The notes beneath the pieces are model-generated. The model made no database searches, was not told the DNA's origin, and was given only the letters and a program-made list of their open reading frames with translations. A stretch of 64,000 bases of DNA from Moniliella sp. 'wahieum'. Lineage: Eukaryota > Basidiomycota > Moniliellomycetes > Moniliellales > Moniliellaceae. The stretch covers positions 124,001-188,000 of the forward strand of contig RSEE01000055.1 of NCBI GenBank assembly GCA_003971905.1, written 5' to 3'. A program made the position numbers and the translations under genes. This document shows, piece after piece, positions 55,522-64,000 of this stretch (the stretch's first letter is position 1; each line of letters opens with the position of its first letter).

Positions 55522-57261
55522 GCGGGGCGTTGGTAACGGCACCTTATACACACACACACAAGAGGGAGCTGCCTATGCGACATCCCTTCCCTCCAGGATC
55601 CACCGCAGAGCGGCAGCTGGAAGCGTGCGCCACGTCGCAATTGCCAATTCATCCCATTGCGACCTTTCGGATCACTTCACCTTGACCCATTTGACACAGC
55701 AGGCGGGCCCGAGTCCCTACGGAGTCCCTTCGTTGGGTTCACGCGACCCTATTCGTTGAACACACTGAACATGTGGCATGAATATCAAGGAGCGCTCAGG
55801 CTGAGCAGCCACCGCAGCCTCAGCGCCTCAGCCGCTAGCGGAGCCACAAGACGCTGGACGCTGGACCACTGCTAGACCCCTATGCACCCCTCTTGTAATG
55901 GGTGATGTATGATGTGTGATTTGGCGACCGCTGGCGCTGAGGCGCTGAGCGCGCCTGACCGGTGACCTCGGAGAGCGGATCGGGAAGTTGGTATCGCCTC
56001 GTTAAAATGATGGGGTGTAAGGGTCGGGCGATACGAGTGTAGGCCGACTGCCGGTTGCGGGTTACCGGTTACCCGCATTACATGGTCGTACCGGTCATAC
56101 GAATACTGTCGCCGCTGATGGTCACCGGTCGTGCAGGTACGCGTTACGTGGCTACGGTCATATTGCGGCACGAATCTGTGGGGGAGAAGGGGCCCAAGGT
56201 ATACACCTGTGTTCTGGTCAGTTGGTTACAGCGCCGGTCTAGCCATGTCTAGCCAGATCTAGCCGCGCTCAGCTCAGTCTGAGCTCGCTGAGCGCTCGGG
56301 CTAAGCGGAGCTCAGTGGGTTGATCACGAGATCATCGACCATCTATCATGCATGCGGAGCAGGTCTTTAGTCAGATCGGTCAGAGGCTGTGGGTCTATAG
56401 CTAAAGGGAGAGGTCTCCGATTATTCGGTTAACACAGGTGCACTCATTGATCAGAACCGTAATCGATAATCCTACCGGTATCATATATCACCTATCATCG
56501 ATCAGCGCTCTCTCAGGCCTCAGGCTAGTGATGTGACCGGATCCGATGCCAAGCGAGAGACAGCAATCAACAACTGGGGCCAATAAACGATAGGGATTGA
56601 TTGCTGGTGAGCGCTAGTAGAGAGTAGCGGAGAGGGAGGAGGAGGGAGTGGAAGAGAGAAGACTAAGAGCTACGACTACTGAGGCTTCTAGAAGGAGGCA
56701 TGTCGGACAGCCACGCTTCCGCCCGAGCGGAACTAGCGGAGCTAGTGCTGGATGGAAGTGGCTGGGAGCGCCAGAGTCCGGCTATGCCTTTGGCACACCG
56801 CACTAGTGTCCCAACAGTAAGCCACCTCATCGATCATCCAGGCTCAGGCGGAACACTCGACGGAACAAGATCGAGTGGGGGAAATTGCTCTCGTGCGATC
56901 AGGGGAGTGGCAGAACGAAATTGATCCCACGGGCGTCATGACCTATTTATCGAGAGACTCCCTGCTTTTTCCACCTGTACTTAAGTGCGTGGCATCCCCT
57001 TGGCGAGGCCACTTACAAGTCGTCGCTGCATTAGTTGCAATGATGCATCAGTCTCTTGATATAATGATGAACGTATTAAGGTGAGTATTTTATGGATGAA
57101 CAATATATGTGCTCTCGATTATATCTGTGGATGGCCTCTGAGATCTGACGACGCTGATGCTCACTTTTATATATGGTCTGTGCTGACCCCTTCCTCTTCC
57201 CCAAAACGCATCCGCGCGACAAGAATTGCCCCCACGCTAAAGCCGAAGTCGATTGGCCTAA

Positions 57262-57837
57262 ATGAGGTCACCAAGTTTTTCCGGCACCTTTGCGACCGCT
57301 GTCGCCCCGTTTCACCACTGCTTGCTTTGTCCTTATTTTCCGTTGCGCCTGCGGCAAAACGAACCCTCTTTTGACATGTCTTTTCCTTTCTACACCCCTA
57401 TTGTGCCCGTTTTCCCTTTTAGATATACTCTGTACCCCTGGTTATGGTGGGGATCCTTTCCCCAACACCTCCCATTCTGGCCCCTTCTCTCGCCTTTCCT
57501 GCCCGACTCCTCTGCCCGCTTCCAGCCATTGACTCAGTACAGAGGCAACTTCGTCTACCAGCTTTCCATTAGCCCACCAGCCGCTTCGAGTCCCCATACC
57601 AACTTATCGCTTGGGTTCCTTTCCAGACGCAGCGTCAACAGCCGCCCCTGTTTAGTCCCAACTCTGGCAGTGTGTTTCTTCTCCATATTGCCTCTACCCG
57701 TTCCCAACAAGCCCTGGAGACTTCAGCAATGCGTACGCCGCCTTTCCACACGTGAAGCTGTCTCCGCTCCACCCCCAAAGGCCCCTTGTCATGGGGGGGG
57801 TCCCGAGGTGCCCCCCCCCTGTAGTTTAGGGGTGTAA
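57262..57837 (+). CDS. Unrecognised open frame in repeat-rich region
   Basis: 191 codons with a Phe/Pro/Leu-rich composition (FPFYTPIVPVFPFRY, WLWWGSFPQHLPFWPL). No domain is recognised. The composition follows a CT-rich tract, so it may be a by-product. It could also be part of an unrecognised transposon. Confidence 0.2.
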   Translation: MRSPSFSGTFATAVAPFHHCLLCPYFPLRLRQNEPSFDMSFPFYTPIVPVFPFRYTLYPWLWWGSFPQHLPFWPLLSPFLPDSSARFQPLTQYRGNFVYQLSISPPAASSPHTNLSLGFLSRRSVNSRPCLVPTLAVCFFSILPLPVPNKPWRLQQCVRRLSTREAVSAPPPKAPCHGGGPEVPPPCSLGV

Positions 57838-58543
57838 ACCCTTGGACAGATCAATCGGTGGCTCGTCCGTTAGGTCCTGCTCCAGATCCTGGTTGAACCG
57901 AGCGGGTGTAGAGGCTAGGGAGAGACCCTCTAGTTTGGGTGGCTGCCTGCGTGCAAAGGCCGCAGTCCAGACCCTCCGAGGTAGGAGCCGTGTACGTAGG
58001 TCGATAGACCAGCTGAAGGGGTCCAGGAGCTCCGGAATTACTCTGTTCCTCGCCGCGTTACCACACTCGGTACGCTGTAGCCGGCGGGAACAGACAGAGT
58101 CCTAAAGAAGAGCAAGCGCTACTGATGTGAGTAATCGCGGCTTGCAGTGCACTCGACGTAAGTCGTAAATTCGTAAGCGTAAGGGTGGTAGAAGGTGGAC
58201 GGGCGAGAGAGGAAGTGGTAGTCGGGGAGACCAACGGTAATAGACAGGATGGTCGACAAGGACCACAGCTAGCAAGCCTTAGACATGGCTGCTTATATAC
58301 AGCAGAGGGAACCAGACCTCAAGTGCCTCATGACAGGTATAGACAGAATGCGGGGCACTTCCCAGAAAGGTAAAGAAGACTAATGCACAGCCCTTGCTTC
58401 CCAAGGCGCTGACGCTGCGCAGTCGGGCGCAACAGGAAGGGTTCTGACAAGACTGGCCGCAATAGGCACAAAGCATCGTACCGATAAGACCATGCGGCCA
58501 TGGCGGGCCGCGGAGGATATCCGCAGCAAGGATAAGGTGTCGA

Positions 58544-58640
58544 CTGGCTCTCTCTCGCTAGTCTAACCGAACTGACGCATGTTGGGCTGAGATGTCTACG
58601 ACATGCGGGGCTCAGCGTCCGGAGATAGCCGGAGCGCCCC
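58544..58640 (-). repeat. Dispersed repeat, copy B (inverted relative to copy A)
   Basis: The reverse complement matches 5920-6013. In the minus-strand frame it reads SGYLRTLSPACRRHLSPT and VRLARES, against GYLRTLSPARRSH and VRLAREN in copy A. Conservation of this peptide despite base changes hints that the frame mattered once. Confidence 0.7.
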
Positions 58641-58974
58641 GTAACCCCCTTCTCGTCCCTACCTCCGCTCGGATTCACCAACTAGCTCTTCAAGCCAGAA
58701 ACCACCGTGAGTTGTCCTTCCGTGTCTCCTAAGGGTTTTTGTACCCCACAAACCTGGGTGAGGCCCCTGACAGGGCCCGCCCGTGACTGTTAGCTTTTGT
58801 GGGCAGTGCCGCAAGGTTCTGGAGGCTTGAAGGGAGACCATCACCCTGAAAACAGTAGTGCCATTCTAAACGAGGAGAGTCGCTCTGTGTGGGGGAAAGA
58901 ATGTCTTTTCCCCGAGAAAAGGTATCATATATCACGGGCAAAATTATTTAGAACCGCAAAACGTATATATCCCT

Positions 58975-59170
58975 GTCCCAGCCTTAAGCTCTGTCAATGA
59001 TATGTATGCAATAGCGAGTATATTATACAAGGATTAAGCTAAAGAGACTGTATATTATACAAGGGATTCAACTAAGCCCCGCAAGATGAACGGTTCGGCT
59101 TAGACGTAGCGTTTCTCCTATCCCAGCCTTAAGCTCTATCAATGAGATAGGGATTAAGCTAAAGAGACTG
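58975..59170 (+). repeat. Direct repeat pair (CCAGCCTTAAGCTC and GGATTAAGCTAAAGAGACTG)
   Basis: TCCCAGCCTTAAGCTCT occurs at 58977 and 59121, and GGATTAAGCTAAAGAGACTG at 59031-59050 and 59151-59170. The spacing between the two blocks differs (about 30 versus 5 bases). The second copy is thus an internally deleted version of the first. A third relative of the first block is at 19348. Confidence 0.75.
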
Positions 59171-59547
59171 GATGATCGATGATTCCTCACGGGAATGAGC
59201 ACGTTCTATGCGATACCGTCGGATATATATGTCACAACCCCTGGCATCCTGATGGACGCCGGTGACGATAAGTTTCTAGTATACGAGACGAAATTATGGT
59301 CACAGCCGGAGGAAATAGGAGGAGAGTGAAAGGTAAATGTTTGTGGGAGAGGTGGCTGAGGCACGACAGAGAGTGAGGTTGTGTATACCCCTCCACCCTC
59401 CCTTTCCCTACCCCACGTTGTGTATTATCTTTGAAGGGCAAGTTATTAAGGTTATTGGGGCAGAGAAAGGGGAAGTGGGGCGCTCTTGCTGTCTTCGGGG
59501 GCATTGTTACTAACGGAACGATGCTGTGTCACAAACTATGCTCCCCT

Positions 59548-59561
59548 ATGCATGATGCATG
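59548..59561. repeat. Palindromic heptamer array, (ATGCATG)2, abutting a tRNA gene
   Basis: Two ATGCATG units end two bases before the 5' end of tRNA-Ile. Confidence 0.9.
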
Positions 59562-59563
59562 AT

Positions 59564-59659
59564 GGTCGATTAGCTCAGTTGGTCAGAGCGTGGTACTAAT
59601 ATGTCCTGCCTGGAGTGTTGGTAATGCCAAGGTCATGAGTTCAAGCCTCATATTGACCA
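59564..59659 (+). tRNA. tRNA-Ile(AAT) with intron
   Basis: The cloverleaf is complete. The acceptor GGTCGAT pairs with ATTGACC (one G-T). The D arm is GCTC/GAGC. The anticodon stem is TGGTA/TGCCA with loop CTAATAA (anticodon AAT at 59598-59600). The variable loop is AGGTC and the T arm ATGAG-TTCAAGC-CTCAT, with discriminator A. A 22-base intron (59602-59623) interrupts the loop one base 3' of the anticodon, the canonical place. The A box (TAGCTCAGTTGG) and B box (GTTCAAGCC) are intact. Confidence 0.95.
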
Positions 59660-59663
59660 CATA

Positions 59664-59670
59664 TTTTTTT
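59664..59670 (+). terminator. RNA polymerase III terminator of tRNA-Ile
   Basis: A run of seven T beginning five bases after the tRNA. Confidence 0.85.
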
Positions 59671-60000
59671 ACTTGTTCTCTTCCTGATGGCTTTGGATCA
59701 AGCTCTTTCGAGCTTTTCCTGCCCTGTTCTGCTGAACAGGATTATTGGATTGCTGAGAAAAGGCCATGCAGACACGTATCAACCACCAAAAGATCAATGG
59801 ATTATCCAGACCATTGAGAGTGCTGGAGGTGGGCGAGCCGCCGTGGGCGGGTACATGTGTGCTAGAGGAACAGGAAGAGAAGAGAGGTTGCCCGCAGAGC
59901 AGGATCAAATGGGTGAAGGAAGCTGATGCAACAACGAGGACAGCTGCAAGAACAGCTGATATGGTTGCCAGCTGTAGTCGATGTGGTTCCCAATTTCGCA
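59671..60000. other. Short region between tRNA-Ile and thioredoxin gene
   Basis: On the minus strand 59850-59980 reads LATISAVLAAVLVVASASFT, which looks like a C-terminal membrane anchor. If one more base was lost near 60001 it would belong to the thioredoxin gene to the right. Confidence 0.35.
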
Positions 60001-60549
60001 TTAGGCTGAATTCGCATTGTCCCCCGCCGCTTTACGGCGGCGATAGTCCTCTGCAGATCCAAAGATCCAAGGCTTGAGGATGGAGAACTGGCGACTGCCC
60101 GAATAGTCGGCAACGTGCTTTCCATCTTCGTAGAGGCGCATCGAGGGATAAGCAAGCACATTTTCTTGGTCGCAAATATCCCCCTGGACTGTACAATCAA
60201 CACGGGCCATGTAGAAGGCACTGGAGTCTTCCAAGTGGGCACTGATCTCGCTTAGGTCCTTCCACGTAGGCATGAAGTTTTTGCAGTCTGTAACCGAGCA
60301 GAGGTTAGCTCAGAAACTCGATCATCGTCAAGGACAACATACGAGGGCAATAGGGGCTGTAAAATTCCACAAACCACATCCCGTGAGCCGTCTTGGTGGC
60401 AAAATCGGCAGCTGTCAAGGAGCGCAGGCCTGATTCATCACTCTGAACGGGAGCGGGAGCGGGGCAGGGGCTGGCACTGGTGCGGGGGATGAAGAAACAA
60501 GAAGAGCACTGGCCAGAGCGGCAGCAGTGGCAAGGGCAGGGAAGCGCAT
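60001..60549 (-). CDS. Secreted/ER thioredoxin-fold protein with CPHC active site
   Basis: Small PDI-like oxidoreductase of the secretory pathway. The signal peptide is MRFPALATAAALASALLVSS (start at 60549), followed by an Ala/Pro linker. After one C lost near 60440 the chain reads SDESGLRSLTAADFATKT, then MWFVEFYSPYCP. An intron at 60288-60342 (55 bases, GTATGT...GTTACAG) splits the active site; splicing gives CPHCKNFMPTW. The remainder is thioredoxin-like: FYMARVDCTVQGDICDQENV, LAYPSMRLYEDGKHV with the cis-Pro after AY, and WIFGSAEDYRRRKA. It ends at 60001 unless the hydrophobic stretch to the left is an anchor in another frame. CPHC instead of CGHC is seen in DsbA and in yeast Eps1, and usually makes the pair more oxidising. 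About 160 residues, single domain. Confidence 0.85.
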
Positions 60550-61591
60550 GTTGGTGGCGGCAGGTGGTGTCCTATGGCCAACGTTACACGTTACGTGGTG
60601 CTGGCGAGTGGCAATGGTTGATCGCAACGGCAGTGCCGTTGCAGTGGCAGCGGGTGCTCGTTTGCATTCATTACTTGAATTAATTCGTTTGATCCATTCC
60701 ATTCGCCCACGTGATGTGTGACACTGACGCGTAACATGTGACAACTTGTGACCCACGTGACGCGCGTGACGCGTGATCGGCCGCCTCTCGCCGGCTACCC
60801 CGTTCACTATATAGTGACTTCGAACTAGCCGGGTCGCTGGACGTCCTTGGACTCCTCCAGGTCCTCACATGTCACAGCGTCTCATGAACGCTTCGCTCAG
60901 ACACTCAGATCTCAGAACCTGGGCTTCAATCTTCCAGCTTCAATCTTATTGAGCTTTGTGCTTCTTCATCTTCTCACAAGTAATAACATGTAACAGGAGA
61001 TGGAGATGGGGGAAAGGATGAGGATCATATCCATCGAGTGGAAAGAGAGCGAGATATATATGCCTCGAGTCACATGGAGGGAAAGAGGGAGCACAATCCA
61101 AAGGGGGAAAACAGGGTCTAGAACAAATCAAGGGGCCAGACAACTTGGTCACAAATAAACGTGATCAAGTGAATCTGTGAGAGATCCTGAGATCTGATCC
61201 CGACAAGTAACGATTAAAAAGAAGAGAGAGGAGATGATGCGGGCACACATGATGCAAATCATAAGAGAGAGAATCGGGCAGAACGGTGACGAGAAGATGC
61301 GATGAGATGTGTGTTAATCGCATTGATCACCTAGCGAATGTCACATGGTCCCGAGGTGCCTCAGGCCTCAGGCGAGGTCTCAGGCTGAAGAGGGCCCAAG
61401 AAGTTGAGAGCCTCAAGCTCAAGCTCAACCCCTCAACGTCCTCAACCCTCAACGTTGAAGTTCAACTTGAACCCCAATCAGTTTTTCAACTATTACTCCA
61501 ACTAATCATACAGTAGCGCAGTTTCCAGATACTAGAGAATCACCGAGCATGTCGAGCCTCCAACTGTAAAAAAGATCGCCACAATCAAAAA
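60550..61591. other. Intergenic region, 1 kb
   Basis: Contains the promoter of the thioredoxin gene, a cluster of palindromes with G spacers (ACGCGTG, CACGTGA and ACATGTG at 60715-60775), AGGCCTC at about 61358 and a CTCAACG-rich stretch at 61420-61460. No gene is seen. Confidence 0.5.
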
Positions 61592-61696
61592 TGCACTCGC
61601 CGGGATTCGAACCCGGGCAACAACTTATGCTAGCTCCTCGTGATGGAACCCCAAAGACATGGGAAAGTTGCATCTTAACCACTTGATCACGAGTGC
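61592..61696 (-). tRNA. tRNA-Gly(CCC) with 33-base intron
   Basis: On the minus strand the acceptor GCACTCG pairs with CGAGTGC, discriminator A. The D arm is ATC..GAT with GTGGTTAA. The anticodon stem is CAACT/AGTTG with loop TTCCCA-A, giving anticodon CCC. The variable region is four bases and the T arm CCGGG-TTCGAAT-CCCGG. The intron (TGTCTTTGG...AGCAT) lies one base 3' of the anticodon. A T5 run (61587-61591 on the plus strand as A) is the Pol III terminator. The Gly identity depends on the loop alignment. Confidence 0.88.
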
Positions 61697-61855
61697 TGTT
61701 AGAACGAGACAGCACAAAGATCTGTCTAATCTCACTTATTAACATCTCCCCACTCATCCCCGTCTCTTATTAGACGTTTTTCCAATATAACAGCCTCAGG
61801 TTACCCGTTACCACAGTATCCATAGGAGAAAGGGTATAAGGGAGCTGACCTGTCG

Positions 61856-62448
61856 ATGATCCCCATGACAACTACAAGGAAAGGATGTCTGTCCAAGGGT
61901 CTGGGCGCTCCTATTGGCTCGGTCCTCGCGGGCAGCAAGGCGTTCATTGCCAAGGCACGCCATTTCCGCAAAGCCTTTGGCGGCGGGCTTCGCCAGACTG
62001 ACCCTACTGCCGCAGCTGCCCGCGTGGCACTCGAGACGGGATTCCCCAAGTTGAAAGCGACCCATGAGCTGGCACGATGGGCTCAATCCCAACTTGAACA
62101 GTTGAGGGTGCACATCGCCATTCCAGCCGAAACGAATATGGTGCGTGTCCTCGACCGATCCCCAGCTTGGACTGACTTTTGCTGTAAAAGCTCTTTCTTG
62201 ACACTCTAAGCATCGGGGTTGGCCCCGACGAGGTGATGGAGCGAGCTTCCGGGCTGCCTGAGCCGCTGCTTACCTATGGCCAGCGCTTCGTCTTCCACAT
62301 CAATACGTCTCCCGAGGCTGTCCAGGATTTGGTTGGGCTGATTGCGCAGCTCAAGCAGGAAAAGCTGGATCAGGGCTTTGATCCGGACAAGGGATTGGAG
62401 CACCGCAGCGCAGTGGGGGGGATCTATGGCCAACGGAAGCGTAAATAA
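61856..62448 (+). pseudogene. GLY1: 5'-truncated L-threonine aldolase fragment
   Basis: PLP-dependent enzyme cleaving threonine to glycine and acetaldehyde. The sequence enters the family abruptly at CLSKGLGAPIGSVLAGS, whose SKGLG lysine is the PLP-binding residue (near residue 200 of about 380). It continues FIAKARHFRKAFGGGLRQTD, then LKATHELARWAQSQLEQL and IPAETNMV. An intron (GTGCGT...TCTAAG, about 62141-62209) is followed by GPDEVMERASGLPEP, GQRFVFHINTSPEAVQDLVG and a tail ending GIYGQRKRK. The catalytic first half is absent: upstream lie only short frames and a tRNA gene. The tail reads smoothly, so the loss may be recent or an assembly junction. Classed as a broken copy. Confidence 0.8.
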
Positions 62449-62707
62449 ATGGGACACCGAGAGCGCGAGGAGCGACCGACGGTAAACACGACATGGCCTT
62501 TCTATATCCTAACACTTTGGCAATGAGCACAACACTGGGTCGGTTCACCGAGCCAGCAAGGATGATCTAGTTATGCGCCTCGGGCCCAGGTGGGGTATTA
62601 TGCCGCCATCATTCTCTTCAATGGACTTGACCACCCTCTCTACATGAGCAAAACGGTGTGAGCAGAGAGTGATGTTGGCACCCATCTGCGGTTGCCTCGG
62701 TTAGGAT

Positions 62708-63000
62708 TTGAATCGGAGGGTGGCAGTAGAACATTGGCGCGAGCAGCGCCACGCCGTCTCCAAAGCCGCAAGTGGTCTCGGCTCAGCGCGCCTGCCCGAG
62801 TCGCCTCGGCCGTTGCGCAAGGCGAGTCGGTTGGATTGGGTCCGGCGCTACACTCAACCGGCTTTGATCGAACCAGCTGTACCCCCCGACTTTAGCATGC
62901 CCTACAACGTCATCATTATGGTCTCCACCATGGCGCTCTTTTTGGATCGATATTCAACAACTTGTTTCGCTCATATGTGGATGTGGTTGTACCGAGGTAA
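62708..63000 (+). pseudogene. GPI16: 5'-truncated GPI transamidase subunit (PIG-T/Gpi16) fragment
   Basis: Only the last 80-100 residues of a protein that is normally about 600 long. RRYTQPALIE then PDFSMPYNVIIMVSTMALFF lead to the single C-terminal membrane helix and SIFNNLFRSYVDVVVPR, ending at 63000, after restoring one T missing from the run at 62939-62943. The motif DFSMPYNVI is diagnostic of PIG-T. No lumenal domain is found upstream; the preceding 250 bases do not translate to anything recognisable, and the threonine aldolase fragment comes next. Either a truncated copy or an assembly join. Confidence 0.78.
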
Positions 63001-63153
63001 TTGGCACTTCGCTCCCACCGCGTTGACCGTTACATTGTTTGGGAGGTGTACCCACCAGCTACGTGCAAAGCGTAGCAGTAATTGTAGTGTACATGCATGG
63101 GAGGAAACAGAGAGGGGAAGGAGGGAGGACGACCAAAAAAAAAGAGCCCCGGC

Positions 63154-64000
63154 TCACAAGAAGCCATTCTCCATCAACATCTTGGCAATTTTTTCGTTCT
63201 CGTCTCGTTCCCGAGGCTCGAGTCGGAGCGATTGCCGATACAACTCTTCGTCTGATTGAACCTCCACAAGACTGTCTTTGATAAACCGCTGGATGCCTTG
63301 GACCGGGGTGAGCACATAGGGCGTACTCTGGTACGTGCCAATCTCTTTGACGACCTCGGCAGTCATGCGATGCTGTTAAAATTGATGAACTGGCTGGGGC
63401 GAAGCAGGTTCAAGTTGCCCTCGTCGATGAACGTCAGGTCCGTCAAGTAACACCCAAAAAGGGGACGCAAGGCGGGTTGAGGTTGTGGATCATATCGCGG
63501 TACTGGGCAAAGTTCTTGGTATTGAGCAGCAACTTGTTGACCGAGTTGAACGTATCCCGGTTCTTGGTGCTGATCAGCTGCCACGTGGCGCGTAGCCGGT
63601 AGATGGCCGCACTGTTGGTCCACTGACGATGGCCGTCATGGAGGCAAAATTATGCAACCGTCTACACTGATCAGCAATCTGAATAAAGTGCCGCAGCCAC
63701 TGCGCCCGCGTCCTCGCCTCAGGCTGGAGGAGGATGGACTCGACCACCCATCCAGTGACCTTGTTGCCTGTCGCAACAATCTCTTTGATGTGGGGCGAAC
63801 GGATGTGTCCGTCCTCTTTGGCCCAGTTGCGATCAAGACACTCTTGCGGCCGAATCCGGCCAAAAGCGTTTGCCTCCCGGATGGTGAGCTGGCGCGCCAT
63901 CTCAAGCGGATCAATGTCCAGGAACTTGATGTGCTGCACCGTCTTGTGGGCAAGATGGGAGGAGGGGCATTGCTCGTGTTAATCGAAAGTGTCTTGCGCG
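63154..64000 (-). CDS. CDC25: Ras guanine-nucleotide exchange factor (Cdc25/SOS), C-terminal part
   Basis: Activates Ras by exchanging GDP for GTP. The window holds the catalytic CDC25-homology domain and the true C-terminus; the N-terminus lies beyond the right edge. Visible in order: FLDIDPLEMARQLTIREANA, then IKEIVATGNKVTGWVVESIL, RAQWLRHFIQIADQCRRLHN and the core FASMTAIVSGLNSAAIYRLR. PCVPFLGCYLTDLTFIDEGN and a final helix IAKMLMENGFL follow, ending at 63154. Two or three frame hops lie between 63360 and 63660. The fold matches fungal Cdc25, Ste6 and Bud5-type exchangers. Cdc25 is preferred because the motif string is Ras-type, but the other paralogues cannot be excluded without the N-terminus. 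Confidence 0.9.

Larger units (their letters stand above)
55522..59563. other. 4 kb repeat-rich noncoding region
   Basis: No intact known gene. Contains GGTAACCGG-type palindromic sequence at 56040-56075, AGCTCA/GAGCTC-rich sequence at 56260-56310, an open frame at 57262-57837, copy B of the dispersed repeat (58544-58640) and tandemly arranged copies of another repeat (58975-59170). Probably decayed mobile DNA. Confidence 0.5.

Overview
The window is nuclear DNA of a fungus, most likely a basidiomycete and perhaps of smut type (Ustilaginomycotina). The fungal gene set, short introns of about 50-70 bases with GTACGT/GTGCGT donors and CTAAC/CTGAC-like branch sites, intron-bearing tRNA genes and a basidiomycete-style bZIP basic region support this. 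The class within the basidiomycetes is inference. The sequence looks like a draft long-read assembly: nearly every conserved protein is interrupted by single-base deletions, mostly in homopolymer runs, so each gene below is given as one span whose reading frame hops. This is more likely base-calling error than pseudogenisation.

Left part (1-27 kb): a PH-ArfGAP protein (-), a divergent class I histone deacetylase (-), an unrecognised zinc-ligand-rich protein with a KRRRDAAN repeat (-), RAD50 (-) divergent from a short-chain dehydrogenase (+) across a 260-base shared promoter, an unrecognised protein (+), the F-box/LRR protein Grr1 (-) and a major facilitator transporter (-).

Middle (27-46 kb): about 5.9 kb of repeat-rich noncoding DNA with a LINE scrap, then a compact housekeeping block: a TMEM41/VTT membrane protein (+), GPI1/PIG-Q (+), chaperonin subunit CCT4 (+), ribosomal protein eS1 (-), Golgi tether subunit COG6 (-) and alpha-tubulin (-). 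CCT4 and tubulin share a folding pathway, since tubulin is a CCT client. GPI1, the VTT protein, COG6, ArfGAP and the CPHC thioredoxin all act in the ER-Golgi system. No operon-like logic is implied.

Right part (46-64 kb): a TRK potassium transporter (+), repeat-rich DNA, a bZIP factor (-), more repeats, tRNA-Ile(AAT) with an intron (+), a small ER thioredoxin with a CPHC motif (-), tRNA-Gly(CCC) with an intron (-), two 5'-truncated gene fragments (threonine aldolase and PIG-T, +) and the C-terminal catalytic part of a Ras guanine-nucleotide exchange factor (-) running off the right edge.

The most unusual signal is in the noncoding DNA. More than 20 short arrays have a 7-base period, and each unit is a reverse-palindromic hexamer of the form A..T plus one spacer base (AAGCTT+C, ATCGAT+C, ATGCAT+G, ACCGGT+G, AACGTT+C, ACTAGT+G, AGATCT+C, ACGCGT+A and others). 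The palindrome differs between arrays, and sometimes within one array without losing phase. The architecture appears more conserved than the sequence.
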